This document shows positions 27,496 through 35,754 of a stretch of 64,000 bases of DNA, piece by piece; the first letter of the stretch is position 1, and each line of letters opens with the position of its first letter. A program made the translations under genes and the position numbers. Below the pieces are notes generated by a model. That model saw only the letters and a list, made by a program, of their open reading frames with translations. It was not told the origin of the DNA and did not search any database. Source of the stretch: Salinimonas profundi (GTDB lineage: Bacteria; Pseudomonadota; Gammaproteobacteria; Enterobacterales; Alteromonadaceae); contig NZ_JABBXD010000011.1 in assembly GCF_014750655.1 (NCBI RefSeq), positions 1-64,000 on the forward strand. The letters run 5' to 3'.

Positions 27496-27830
27496 AAAAC
27501 AGTCACCCCCGATTTTGGTCAACCCCCACGGGTTGGACGGCACTAGCGATTATCGCTGCCGCTACTTATTTTTTAATCTTCGAACATGGTCATCATGTCC
27601 TTCAGTTTCTTCCTTATCTGATATTACTGCTGTGCCCGTTCATGCACATCTTCATGCACCGTAGCCATGGTAAACATGGTCACGACCACGAACATTCTCC
27701 GGACAGTGAAAACAGGCGGCAGAGTTTTCAGGAATTGAGTGATAAGAACGCGGCTTATCGTGATGGATACATTGAAGGGGTAGAAGAAGGCCGCAAGGAA
27801 ATGCATAAAAAGGACGATGGTGATGAATGA
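27492..27830 (+). CDS. DUF2933 family membrane protein
   Basis: This 112-residue protein has two membrane helices with histidine pairs (EHGHHVLQFLPYLILLLCP and MHIFMHRSHGKHGHDHEH), matching DUF2933, a family found in copper and metal islands. The His-rich segment may bind metal. It overlaps its neighbours at both ends and has a paralog at 41828-42151. Confidence 0.8.
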   Translation: MKNSHPRFWSTPTGWTALAIIAAATYFLIFEHGHHVLQFLPYLILLLCPFMHIFMHRSHGKHGHDHEHSPDSENRRQSFQELSDKNAAYRDGYIEGVEEGRKEMHKKDDGDE

Positions 27831-28488
27831 CACATACGATTATGGCTTATGGTCAATGGTGATACTGAACTCAGCTATTTTTATCTTTTTTGCATTTAGT
27901 TTTGTGAAGCCCAAAACGTCCACCGATTGGCGAAGTCTGGGCATTTTTTCTGCTTTTGTTGTGGCCCTCTTTACCGAAATGTACGGATTTCCATTAACTA
28001 TCTATTTCTTGTCAGGGTGGCTTACTGATACCTACCCGAAGGTGAACTTCTTCGCGCACGAAAACGGACACCTGTTACACACCTTCTTTGGTTTTGACGG
28101 TGATGCCCATTGGGACCCGTTTCATATCACCAGTATGGTGTTTATTGTTGCAGGCTTCTTTATGTTGTCTTCAGCGTGGAATGTACTGCACCACGCTCAG
28201 AAGAACCATCAGTTAGCTAAAGCTGGATGGTATGCGCGTTGTCGCCATCCTCAATATGTAGCCTTCATTCTGATCATGTTTGGCTTTTTGTTGCAATGGC
28301 CAACCATTCCCACATTGGTCATGTTCCCTATTTTAGTTGTTGTGTATGTACAGCTGGCTAAGCATGAAGAAGCTTTAGCTATTTCTGAATTTGGCGAGGA
28401 GTATGTGAATTATATCAACACGACACCACGCTGGATCCCAAACCTGAACGTTAAATTAAAAGGTGAAAACCATGAAAAAACTCACTAA
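27823..28488 (+). CDS. Isoprenylcysteine methyltransferase-family membrane protein
   Basis: This 221-residue protein with about five membrane helices belongs to the ICMT/phospholipid methyltransferase family (WYARCRHPQYVAFI, then LLQWPT and EEEYVNYI-like tail). It overlaps the DUF2933 gene. The ATG at 27823 aligns with the paralog start at 41838; ATG 27817 is possible. The substrate is unknown; this family recurs with DUF2933 and CopA in copper clusters. Confidence 0.75.
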   Translation: MNDTYDYGLWSMVILNSAIFIFFAFSFVKPKTSTDWRSLGIFSAFVVALFTEMYGFPLTIYFLSGWLTDTYPKVNFFAHENGHLLHTFFGFDGDAHWDPFHITSMVFIVAGFFMLSSAWNVLHHAQKNHQLAKAGWYARCRHPQYVAFILIMFGFLLQWPTIPTLVMFPILVVVYVQLAKHEEALAISEFGEEYVNYINTTPRWIPNLNVKLKGENHEKTH

Positions 28489-28906
28489 ATCAATCATTTT
28501 TTCAACGTCATTACTAATGGCGGCAACTGCACCAGCGCAAAGCATGAAAGGGCATGAGCACCAGGGCTCAGACAAGCAAGACATGCAAATGGGAATGAAT
28601 ATGTCTGGCAAAGATATGCATATGATGCATGCGAAAATGAAAGCGATGAAGGAAGAAGTTCATGCTATCAAAGAAGAAAAGGACCCCGTTAAGCAGCGTG
28701 AGATGATGAAAAGCCATATGCAATCCATAATGGGAATGATGCATATGATGCATGAGAAAATGAAAAAACAACCCATGCAAACCCAGGTTAATATGGCAGA
28801 AAAGCATCTCAAAATGATGGAAATGATGATGTCAAAAATGGAGGACAATCATTCGCCTATGTCAGAAAAAAGTCAAACTAACACTTTAGGGGGAGACCAT
28901 GAGTGA
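28472..28906 (+). CDS. Met/His-rich periplasmic protein
   Basis: This 144-residue protein has a signal peptide (SIIFSTSLLMAATAPAQS) followed by a helical sequence rich in Met, His, Lys and Glu (KDMHMMHAKMKAMKEE). Such clusters bind Cu(I)/Ag(I) through thioethers. It overlaps the methyltransferase gene and the next gene. The corresponding gene in the second operon (40722-41174) lacks the Met-His repeats. Confidence 0.75.
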   Translation: MKKLTKSIIFSTSLLMAATAPAQSMKGHEHQGSDKQDMQMGMNMSGKDMHMMHAKMKAMKEEVHAIKEEKDPVKQREMMKSHMQSIMGMMHMMHEKMKKQPMQTQVNMAEKHLKMMEMMMSKMEDNHSPMSEKSQTNTLGGDHE

Positions 28907-29270
28907 TTTAGATCACAGAGTAGGTGTCAGAGAAGCTAATTTAGTCATTCGCAATTTACGGCTCAGCAATGTCAATGAGGCAAATTGCGATGCACTAATT
29001 GGAGAAGTTGATAAGCTCTTTGGCATCGATGATGTGAGTTACAACATCAAAGAGGGTGTTATTCACTTGGCATATGATGCGACACATATAAATTTGGATG
29101 GTATTGAAGAAGTCATTCGAAGACATGGTGCCGACCTTCACAATGATTGGTGGACACACACGAAAGAAGGTTACTATCAATTTGTCGACCAGAATATCAA
29201 AGACAATTCAACACACAAAGCGTGGAGTTGTCATGCAGTGCCGCCGGGATCCCACAATAAGCGTAAATGA
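28899..29270 (+). CDS. Diverged HMA-like cation-binding protein
   Basis: This 123-residue soluble protein resembles a ferredoxin-like HMA fold (LVIRNLRLSNVNEANCDALI, IDDVSYNIKEGVIHLAYDAT) but lacks the GMxCxxC metal motif. A C-terminal extension has WSCHAVPPG. A close paralog at 40301-40672 shares the start MSDLDHRVGV and the ending. It could be a soluble copper chaperone or regulator; no direct evidence. Confidence 0.65.
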   Translation: MSDLDHRVGVREANLVIRNLRLSNVNEANCDALIGEVDKLFGIDDVSYNIKEGVIHLAYDATHINLDGIEEVIRRHGADLHNDWWTHTKEGYYQFVDQNIKDNSTHKAWSCHAVPPGSHNKRK

Positions 29271-29331
29271 ACTCAATGCGCTATATGCTCTCTCGGAATC
29301 AACATAGGGGGAGCCCAGTTAAAGGAGATAA

Positions 29332-29598
29332 ATGATGAAAATTCAAGAAAATGCCTTTGTCATAGCTTGTGCGGCAGCGTTTGCGATTATTTGGATTGTG
29401 TGTTCCTTATTCGTCATGGCGTTACCGAACATGATGTCTGATATGACAGGCAAAATGTTACACACAGACTGGCAAGCCATGAGGTGGCACATGTCGGTAT
29501 TGGGTGTATTGATAGGAGGCGTTCTTTGGGCGTTTCTGGCCGGTATATTGGGTTGGTTTATTGCCAAAATTTATAATATGCAGCTTCAGAATTCATGA
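29332..29598 (+). CDS. DUF5676 family small membrane protein
   Basis: This 88-residue protein has two membrane helices and features of DUF5676: CSLFVMALPNMMSDMTGKML then MRWHMSVLGVLIGG and FIAKIYN. A strong ribosome-binding site (AAAGGAG) precedes the first ATG. The family is common in copper islands; function is unknown. Confidence 0.75.
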   Translation: MMKIQENAFVIACAAAFAIIWIVCSLFVMALPNMMSDMTGKMLHTDWQAMRWHMSVLGVLIGGVLWAFLAGILGWFIAKIYNMQLQNS

Positions 29599-29680
29599 CT
29601 AAATAAATGCACCGCTTTTGAAATATTAAGTCCGGAACAGTATTTGCTCTTTTATGCTTTTAAGTAAACAGTGAGGCACT

Positions 29681-29842
29681 ATGATCACCAGCAATACAGA
29701 AAACGGACTGCAGAAAGCCACGCAATTACTCAATCAGCCAAGTACGGATAAACAGGTCTGTAAGCAACCATCTGAGTCACAGAAGCAAGGGCAAGAGTTT
29801 ACTGAAATAATGGGTAAAATGAAGCTGCAACAAGGCGGTTAA
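29681..29842 (+). CDS. Small ORF (53 residues) at operon end
   Basis: This small open frame starts at ATG 29681 after GAGG and ends before a hairpin. The sequence is polar and helical (ENGLQKATQLLNQ ... EFTEIMGKMKLQQGG), with one Cys. No family was recognised. The position before a terminator supports translation, but short frames can occur by chance. Confidence 0.4.
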   Translation: MITSNTENGLQKATQLLNQPSTDKQVCKQPSESQKQGQEFTEIMGKMKLQQGG

Positions 29843-29861
29843 AGGGTGCCACGTGAAGAAA

Positions 29862-29885
29862 TAACCGGCAATAAAATGCCGGTTA
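29862..29885. terminator. Terminator-like hairpin
   Basis: TAACCGGCA and TGCCGGTTA form a perfect 9-bp stem around a 6-base loop. A homologous hairpin lies at 31878-31909 after copB; here it sits between the copper operon on the plus strand and the copB remnant on the minus strand. There is no clear T-run. Confidence 0.6.
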
Positions 29886-29913
29886 CTTCCGTTCTGGCCT
29901 AGCCCTCTCAGGA

Positions 29914-30256
29914 CTAGATCCTGGCTCCGATTACCACGCCAGTTTCACTGGTTGACTCGCCATCAGCTTTTAACGCGTTAGCCACTTTAGCCAAGGCTTT
30001 GCTGTAATAAACGCCGATATAGAGCGCTGTTTCCCGTGTAATCTCATGGCGGTAACACAAGCCGATACGAATGTTACTCAGCCCGCTTTGACGGTTGTAT
30101 TTTTCCGAGTCAGTGAGGTTCGCTACAACTTCCAGGCGTGGTTGCAGACAGGAAACCTGACTTAACTGCCATTCATACTCGGTTTCATTGATAAACTGCA
30201 TGCCACCGTCTTCGTTAATACGAAGTGAGTTTTCCATTCTTAATCGGTAGGGGCTA
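29914..30256 (-). pseudogene. copB: copB 3' remnant (second copy)
   Basis: The minus-strand sequence encodes the last ~107 residues of CopB (ENSLRINEDGGMQFINETEY ... SNIRIGLCYRHEITRE ... ETGVVIGARI). It is close to the end of the intact copB at 31928-32683 but with substitutions and the last two residues replaced by a stop. The 5' two thirds are absent; similarity ends near 30256. The APC permease gene lies between this remnant and the intact copB. Confidence 0.8.
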
Positions 30257-30303
30257 GTTCAGGAGGAGAGGACATCAGGGCTAAAGAGTGATGCCCTGAC
30301 GTC

Positions 30304-30347
30304 CTGATGTTCTGATGTTCTGATGTTCTGATGTTCTGATGTTCTGA
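30304..30347. repeat. Tandem 8-bp repeat
   Basis: The unit CTGATGTT is repeated five times in a row with a further partial copy. It lies between the copB remnant and the permease gene. It is probably a slippage product and may vary in copy number. Confidence 0.85.
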
Positions 30348-30443
30348 AGGAAAAGATTAGCCGCTAAAAATTCACAACTTTCTATTAAAAGGAAAACTTA
30401 TCCTTATTAGAAACCTGCTAACCTTCCAACTCAATGACTCACA

Positions 30444-31769
30444 TCAGTTATAATTTTTGTCATGTTCTTCATACACATGTAGTTTTAAAAACCATTTCTC
30501 AGCCGCGAATACAATAAGAAGTCCGGCCACAGAAACCCATACAATGAAGATATCTGACTTTGCTTTCACCCACAAAAATGAAAAGAGTACAACAATATCC
30601 AGAATAATTGCGCTCACTAACACCCAGGCTTTAGCGTGCACTTCATCGCGTAAATGCTTAAATACCCCCCAATGGATGAAAATATCCATTACGAGATAAA
30701 AAACGACTCCGATCGAGGCTATACGGCTTAAATCAAAGAATATGGTCAGAAATATCGCGATTACCAACGTATAAATTAGGGAATGTCTTCTTAAATCTCC
30801 CGGTAATGAAAAATGACGGTGAGGCACAAGCTGCATCGATGTAAGCATTGATAGCATGCGAGATACTGCAAATACGCTCGCAACGACGCCAGAAGATGTG
30901 GCTATGATAGCAAACGCTATAGTGAACCATGCGCCATACTGACCGAAGGCGGGTCGTGATGCTTCAGCAAGAGAGTAGTCTTTTGCCTTTATGATTTCGT
31001 CAATTGATAGGTTTGCACCTACTGCAACCGCCACAAAAACATAAAGGACCACACAGATCGAAATAGAAATGATTATGGCCCTTCCTACATTTTTTTCCGG
31101 TTGCTTTAGCTCTCCGCCGCTGTTAGTGATTGTCGTGAATCCTTTGTAGCCCAAAATACCCAGTGCCACTGCTCCTAGAAATCCTGTTGCGCTGGTTTCC
31201 TGCGGTTGAGCCGATACACTTTCAAACGACAAACCGGTTGCCCAAAGCCCACCTATTGCCAAAATCGCTAGCCCTGCGATTTTTATAAAGGCCATAATGA
31301 ATGAAAGCGTCTGAATGAATTGGTTGCTTAGAATATTGGCAATGAATGCAACAATAAGAAGACTCACGCCAAGCGCGGGAATGAGCCACTCAACTTCCTG
31401 GGAGTCAAACAATTGCAGGACATAGGTGCCAAAAGTACGGGCAACCAGACTTTCATTGATAACCATGGAAAAAAACATCAGCAAAGCACAGGCACCGGTC
31501 ATTAATCCTCTTCCATATGCTTTTTGTAAGAACATAGCTATACCACCTGCTGAGGGGTATTTTTGTGCCATTTTGACGTAACTGTATGAGCTAAACCCTG
31601 TGATTATTGCTGCTACAAGAAATGCAAAAGGAAACCATGTGCCAGCCAGTTCAGCAATTTGACCGGTTAAGGCAAATATACCTGCGCCAATCATCACACC
31701 GGTTCCCATTGACACCGCGCCCCAGAGACTTAACGAATCTTTATTGCTTGAATGCTCGTGATCATTCAT
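30444..31769 (-). CDS. APC-family amino acid/polyamine permease
   Basis: This 441-residue integral membrane protein has 12 predicted helices and the APC signature near its start (GVMIGAGIFALTG). Other family segments include GFSSYSYVKMAQKYPSAGG and GYKGFTTITNSGGE. It should exchange or import amino acids or related compounds; the substrate is unknown. The gene is flanked by two direct copies of the copB 3' region with its hairpin. It follows copB after a terminator-like stem, so its expression is probably separate or partly read-through. Confidence 0.8.
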   Translation of the reverse strand: MNDHEHSSNKDSLSLWGAVSMGTGVMIGAGIFALTGQIAELAGTWFPFAFLVAAIITGFSSYSYVKMAQKYPSAGGIAMFLQKAYGRGLMTGACALLMFFSMVINESLVARTFGTYVLQLFDSQEVEWLIPALGVSLLIVAFIANILSNQFIQTLSFIMAFIKIAGLAILAIGGLWATGLSFESVSAQPQETSATGFLGAVALGILGYKGFTTITNSGGELKQPEKNVGRAIIISISICVVLYVFVAVAVGANLSIDEIIKAKDYSLAEASRPAFGQYGAWFTIAFAIIATSSGVVASVFAVSRMLSMLTSMQLVPHRHFSLPGDLRRHSLIYTLVIAIFLTIFFDLSRIASIGVVFYLVMDIFIHWGVFKHLRDEVHAKAWVLVSAIILDIVVLFSFLWVKAKSDIFIVWVSVAGLLIVFAAEKWFLKLHVYEEHDKNYN

Positions 31770-31877
31770 TGTTGGTTACCCCTTGTGTCATCTGAACCAA
31801 AGCAGTCGCAGAAGTAGTTTGCTGCGGTCACGGAAAAATTTGCCCAGCAAAATAGAAGTTCGACGGTGTTACATGAA

Positions 31878-31909
31878 GAAATAACCGGCAATGCAATGCC
31901 GGTTATTTC
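31878..31909. terminator. Terminator-like hairpin after copB
   Basis: GAAATAACCGGCA and TGCCGGTTATTTC form a 13-bp perfect stem with a 6-base loop. It follows copB and resembles the hairpin at 29862-29885. Confidence 0.65.
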
Positions 31910-31927
31910 CCTTCTAGCGTAGGCCAC

Positions 31928-32683
31928 TTAAAACCAAATTCTTGCACCTAACACTACGCCAGTCTCACTGGTTGGCTCGCCATCTGCATTTAACGCATCA
32001 GCCGTATTACCTAAGGCTTCGCTGTAATAAACGCCGACATAGGGCGCTATTTCCCGTGTAATCTCGTGACGGTAGCGTAAGCCGATACGAATATTACTCA
32101 GCCCACTTTGACGGTTATATTTTTCCGATTCGGTGAGGTTCGCAACAATTTCTAGGCGTGGTTGCAGATAGGAAACCTGACTTAACTGCCAGTCATACTC
32201 GGTTTCATTGATAAATTGCATGTCACCGTCTTCGTTAATACGAAGTGAGTTTTCCATTTCAAACCAATAGGGGGCTAACCCCTGATAACTGATCACTGCA
32301 TAGTTTTCCATGTCAGCATCTGATGCCAGTTCGCCTTTCGTTCCCAAACCAACCTGCACAGACCAGAATGCAGAGACCAGATAGCCATACAGTACTTCGG
32401 CGCGTTCCAAATCCGTCGGCATTCCATCGTTTTGTGTATTTTCGCCTTCGCTTTTAAACACGAGTCGGTGATAATCGCCGCCGTACCAAGCCTGCATGTC
32501 CCATACAGCTATGTTTTGTTGCTCATCATTACGGGTATACTCAAGTCGATCAAACAGTACCTGCCCAAAATTTTCATCCGGAATGGGAGATGGCCAGTTG
32601 TCTTTTGATTGAGCCAGAGCGGTGTCACTAAAACCAAGAGTAGAGGCTATAAGCCCTGCTGCTAATACCTGTTTCATATTCAC
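31928..32683 (-). CDS. copB: Outer-membrane copper resistance protein CopB
   Basis: This 251-residue protein has a signal peptide (VLAAGLIASTLGFSDTALA) and the CopB beta-barrel domain (FDRLEYTRNDEQQNIAVWDM, DYHRLVFKSEGE, RYRHEITREIAPYVGVYY, ending GARIWF). CopB sequesters copper in the outer membrane. The Met-rich N-terminal repeats of Pseudomonas CopB are lacking. Its start is three bases after the copA stop. A truncated second copy of its 3' end lies beyond the permease gene. Confidence 0.92.
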   Translation of the reverse strand: MNMKQVLAAGLIASTLGFSDTALAQSKDNWPSPIPDENFGQVLFDRLEYTRNDEQQNIAVWDMQAWYGGDYHRLVFKSEGENTQNDGMPTDLERAEVLYGYLVSAFWSVQVGLGTKGELASDADMENYAVISYQGLAPYWFEMENSLRINEDGDMQFINETEYDWQLSQVSYLQPRLEIVANLTESEKYNRQSGLSNIRIGLRYRHEITREIAPYVGVYYSEALGNTADALNADGEPTSETGVVLGARIWF

Positions 32684-32686
32684 CTC

Positions 32687-34486
32687 CTATGCGACCTGAA
32701 CAACACGAAACATCCCTGCTTCCATGTGGTAAAGCAGGTGACAATGAAAGGCCCACTCCCCGGGAGCATCTGCGCTGATTTGCAACGATACTTTCTCACC
32801 GGGCTTGAGGCTTATAGTGTGTTTTCTGGGCCTCGGATACTGGCCGTTTTCCAGTTCCATCCACATACCGTGCAAATGAATGGGGTGATCCATCATAGTG
32901 TCGTTAACCAGAATCAGACGAAGCCGCTCTCCGTAGTTAAAACGGACATACCCATCTACTTCACTGAACTTCTTGCCATCGAACGACCACATGTACCGTT
33001 CCATGTTGCCGGTTAAATGAAGCTCGATTTGGCGCTCAGGCTCTCGCTCGTCAGGCCATGCATGCTCACCTACCAAATCAGCATAAACCAACACACGATG
33101 AGAGCTGTTTTCGAGACCTATGCCCGGCTCGTCTAAACGCGGTCGTGGATTTTGTGCGATCATGGCGGCGCCTGGCCCGTGGCCCTCTTCACTATGGACA
33201 ATGTCTATCTTTTCTACTGGCAGAACTCGTGAAGATTTCATATCGCCCTTCATCATGTCACTGTGCATTGTATGCTCGCCATGCTGGCCCATCTTCTTCA
33301 TGTCCATTTCTGAAGAAGCCATACCCTTTTTCATGTCTCCAGACTGTTGCATGTCCATACCATCCATTCCCATCGCAGCCATGCCGCGCTCGGTGATGGT
33401 TCGTTGTGGAGGCACCGCTGCGGTCAGACCTAAGGATGGTGTGAGCGTGCCACGAGTATAGCCACTTCTGTCAAAGCTCTCGGCGAAGAAGGTATAAGCC
33501 TTTCGCTCTTGTGGTTGGACAATGACATCGTACGTTTCTGCTACTGCAATTCGGAATTCATCCACATTGACCGGCTTAACCGGCTGACCGTCAGCGGCAA
33601 CTACCGTCATCTCCAGCCCTGGAATACGAAAATCAAAATAGGTCATTGCAGAGCCGTTGATGATCCGCAAACGAACTTTCTCACCAACATTAAACAGCGC
33701 CTGCCAGTTATCCTCTGGGGTGCGGCCATTCATAAGGTAGGTGTAGGTGCTGCCCGTCACATCCGCGATATCACGAGGACTCATGCGCATCGCGCCCCAC
33801 ATGGCGCGCTCCCTCCATGTCTCGGCAAGTCCTTCTTTCTCAACATCTTTCAATGTGTCGAAGATAGTTCGCTTTTGATAATTGTAATAACCCTCAGCCA
33901 CTTTCAGTTTTCTCATCACATCGTGAGGGTCTGCGAAGGTCCAGTCGCTAAGGATGATAGTGTGTTCCCGATCCGCGCCGATATCGCCATCGGCAGGCTC
34001 AACAATCAGCGGACCTAGGTGGCCCCGCTGCTCCTGAAGACCGGAATGACTGTGATACCAGTACGTTCCGTTTTGCTCTACATCAAATGCATAATTAAAT
34101 GTTTGACCGGGCTTGATCCCGGCAAACGAAACGCCTGGCACACCATCCATTCCAGCGGGCAAAATAATGCCGTGCCAGTGTATTGAAGTGTCCTGCTCCA
34201 ACTGGTTAGTGACATTCAGTTGAGCACGTTGACCTTCCTTTAGCCTTATTAACGGCCCCGGCATCTGGCCATTTATAGTGATCGGTAAACCGGTTTGTGA
34301 GCCTATGGCTAAATTGGCCTCAGAAATTGTCAGGTGTTTGATGTCGCCGGTCAGTACCTGGTCTTTAAAGTGACGTCCTGCTGGCGCAGCCCAGAGTGGA
34401 CTGACGTTAGTCAGGGCCGTCGCTGCGCTCGCAGTCATTGCGCCAAGCACGAATCTGCGACGACCATCATTAAATGAATTACTCAT
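32687..34486 (-). CDS. copA: Multicopper oxidase CopA
   Basis: This ~599-residue periplasmic multicopper oxidase has a Tat-type signal (DGRRRFVLGAMTASAATA) and the four copper-binding motifs: HWHGIILP, WYHSHSGLQ, HPIHLHG and HCHLLYHMEAGMF. A Met-rich insert (about 370-420; MGMDGMDMQQSGDMKKGM) is typical of PcoA/CopA. It oxidises Cu(I) in the periplasm. The start at 34486 was chosen because it directly precedes the Tat region and follows GAAGG; a TTG at 34501 is in frame. It is upstream of copB and downstream of copL. Confidence 0.95.
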   Translation of the reverse strand: MSNSFNDGRRRFVLGAMTASAATALTNVSPLWAAPAGRHFKDQVLTGDIKHLTISEANLAIGSQTGLPITINGQMPGPLIRLKEGQRAQLNVTNQLEQDTSIHWHGIILPAGMDGVPGVSFAGIKPGQTFNYAFDVEQNGTYWYHSHSGLQEQRGHLGPLIVEPADGDIGADREHTIILSDWTFADPHDVMRKLKVAEGYYNYQKRTIFDTLKDVEKEGLAETWRERAMWGAMRMSPRDIADVTGSTYTYLMNGRTPEDNWQALFNVGEKVRLRIINGSAMTYFDFRIPGLEMTVVAADGQPVKPVNVDEFRIAVAETYDVIVQPQERKAYTFFAESFDRSGYTRGTLTPSLGLTAAVPPQRTITERGMAAMGMDGMDMQQSGDMKKGMASSEMDMKKMGQHGEHTMHSDMMKGDMKSSRVLPVEKIDIVHSEEGHGPGAAMIAQNPRPRLDEPGIGLENSSHRVLVYADLVGEHAWPDEREPERQIELHLTGNMERYMWSFDGKKFSEVDGYVRFNYGERLRLILVNDTMMDHPIHLHGMWMELENGQYPRPRKHTISLKPGEKVSLQISADAPGEWAFHCHLLYHMEAGMFRVVQVA

Positions 34487-34567
34487 AATGTTAACCTTCA
34501 AAAGTGAATATACGCAGGCTGATAAGCTTCAACCTGAGAAAAATATCTTGTTGGAGATATCCGAAGG

Positions 34568-34957
34568 TCAGGCTATTGGTGGTCGATATGGAGGTGTAGA
34601 AATGCTTACAGGAACGGACAGAGCAATAAACTCATATTGCTCTGAATATTTTACCGCTAATTCGTCTTGTGAAGAATAAATCGACGCTGAGCCATGCTGA
34701 CAATTTGCCATAAAACATAGGCAACCGTCCTCGCAACAATCTGAACTGCCTTTACGCGACGTGTGCATATGTGCTTTTTTCTCTGACAGCGGTTTATTTG
34801 TTACCCCGATGGTATGCTTATCTGCATGACTGGCGTTTTGTAGTAACATTTCCACCGAGACGGTCTGTTGACCTGATTCTTCATCACACGCACTTACCGG
34901 CAACGCTAGCGCTGCCAGGGAAATGACAATACATGTGAAAAGAATCTTTATACTCAT
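34568..34957 (-). CDS. copL: CopL-like Cys-rich exported protein (second copy)
   Basis: This 129-residue protein has a signal peptide (ILFTCIVISLAALALPVSA), a Cys cluster (DCCEDGCLCFMANCQHG) and a C-terminal PPYRPPIA. The layout matches CopL of Xanthomonas copLAB: exported, Cys-rich and encoded before copA. It precedes copA and copB in the same direction, with the promoter at 35014-35041. Confidence 0.65.
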   Translation of the reverse strand: MSIKILFTCIVISLAALALPVSACDEESGQQTVSVEMLLQNASHADKHTIGVTNKPLSEKKAHMHTSRKGSSDCCEDGCLCFMANCQHGSASIYSSQDELAVKYSEQYEFIALSVPVSISTPPYRPPIA

Positions 34958-35013
34958 GGGTAGGAAGCCTACTCCTCTGATTTTCGTAGCGTTTTATTAA
35001 CGATGTAGTTTAA

Positions 35014-35041
35014 AGTATAGAGACAGATTTTCTGCTTTCAA
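35014..35041 (-). promoter_or_regulatory. Sigma70-like promoter for copL-copA-copB
   Basis: On the minus strand TTGAAA (35041-35036) and TATACT (35019-35014) are separated by 16 bp, about 57 bases upstream of the copL start. No MerR-type spacer is seen, so this promoter is probably controlled differently, perhaps by a response regulator. Confidence 0.5.
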
Positions 35042-35268
35042 CACTTATATGAACTTTTGTTCATATACGCAAAACTATCAAAACAGATCTCAAAAAATCG
35101 ATAACGAATTTCAAATTCCAACTGTAATAAGGTTGTAATTTAGTATTTGAAGCCTCTATTTATCCAAGTGAAAAATTCCAGCATGCTTTTCACGCAAAAT
35201 CACTGTTGACTAAGTTGAAGCGACGGGGCTGCCATATCTTTAAAAACAGGAAGAAATAGTAATAAAAT

Positions 35269-35299
35269 TTGCGTACCCTAGTCAGGGTGGGGATTAAAC
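35269..35299 (+). promoter_or_regulatory. CueR-like operator/promoter of copC-copD
   Basis: TTGCGT (35269-35274), a 19-bp spacer with the dyad ACCCT-AGTC-AGGGT, then TTAAAC (35294-35299). The spacing and dyad fit a MerR-family activated promoter. The dyad sequence is less like the other three boxes. It drives copC 93 bp downstream. Confidence 0.6.
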
Positions 35300-35391
35300 G
35301 GTGGTGATACCGAGAAAATACTCGCACCTATCGCTAGATTTTAGTCCACAAGACAGTGGACTAAAGAGCAATAAATAGAGAAGAGGTAGAT

Positions 35392-35745
35392 ATGCAAAAC
35401 ATTCTTAAAATTGGGTTAGCCCTTATGCTCATGTTCAGTGCAGGGGCAATTGCTCACGGTGATGTGATGCTTGAAAGCAGCTCACCATCAGACAATGCAA
35501 TGTTGATGAGTGCCCCTGAGCAACTGACGTTAACCTATTCCAAACCATTGCGATTAATGAAAGTAAGCATTACGGGCAATGAGGCCGGTGAGGTCGACTT
35601 TGCTTTCACACCAGCATCAGGAAAGCAGGCTGCTTACACCTGGCAATTACCTGTTTTGAAACCAGATACTTACACTGTTGAGTGGATAGCAATGGGCGGG
35701 GACGGCCATAAAATGAAAGCGACATTCTCTTTCATGGTTCACTAA
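35392..35745 (+). CDS. copC: Periplasmic copper-binding protein CopC
   Basis: This 117-residue protein has a signal peptide ending in AIAHG and a CopC beta-barrel (SSPSDNAMLMSAPEQLTLTY, YTVEWIAMGGDGHKM). The mature N-terminal His and the C-terminal D-x-H are the expected Cu(II) ligands. It precedes copD by nine bases. A second copC lies at 59011-59412. Confidence 0.93.
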   Translation: MQNILKIGLALMLMFSAGAIAHGDVMLESSSPSDNAMLMSAPEQLTLTYSKPLRLMKVSITGNEAGEVDFAFTPASGKQAAYTWQLPVLKPDTYTVEWIAMGGDGHKMKATFSFMVH

Positions 35746-35754
35746 GCGAAACCT

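Larger units (their letters stand above)
34958..35391. other. Divergent copL/copC regulatory region
   Basis: This 434-bp gene-free region separates the minus-strand copL-copA-copB genes from plus-strand copC-copD. It contains a sigma70-like promoter facing copL (35014-35041) and a CueR-like operator facing copC (35269-35299). No other gene is seen. Confidence 0.6.

Noticed and set aside
30304-30347. CRISPR-like direct repeats
   Set aside because: The unit is only 8 bp with no spacers and no cas gene nearby; it is a simple tandem repeat.
35014-35041. MerR-type copper box for copL-copA-copB
   Set aside because: The spacer is 16 bp and has no dyad, so it was listed only as a sigma70-like promoter.
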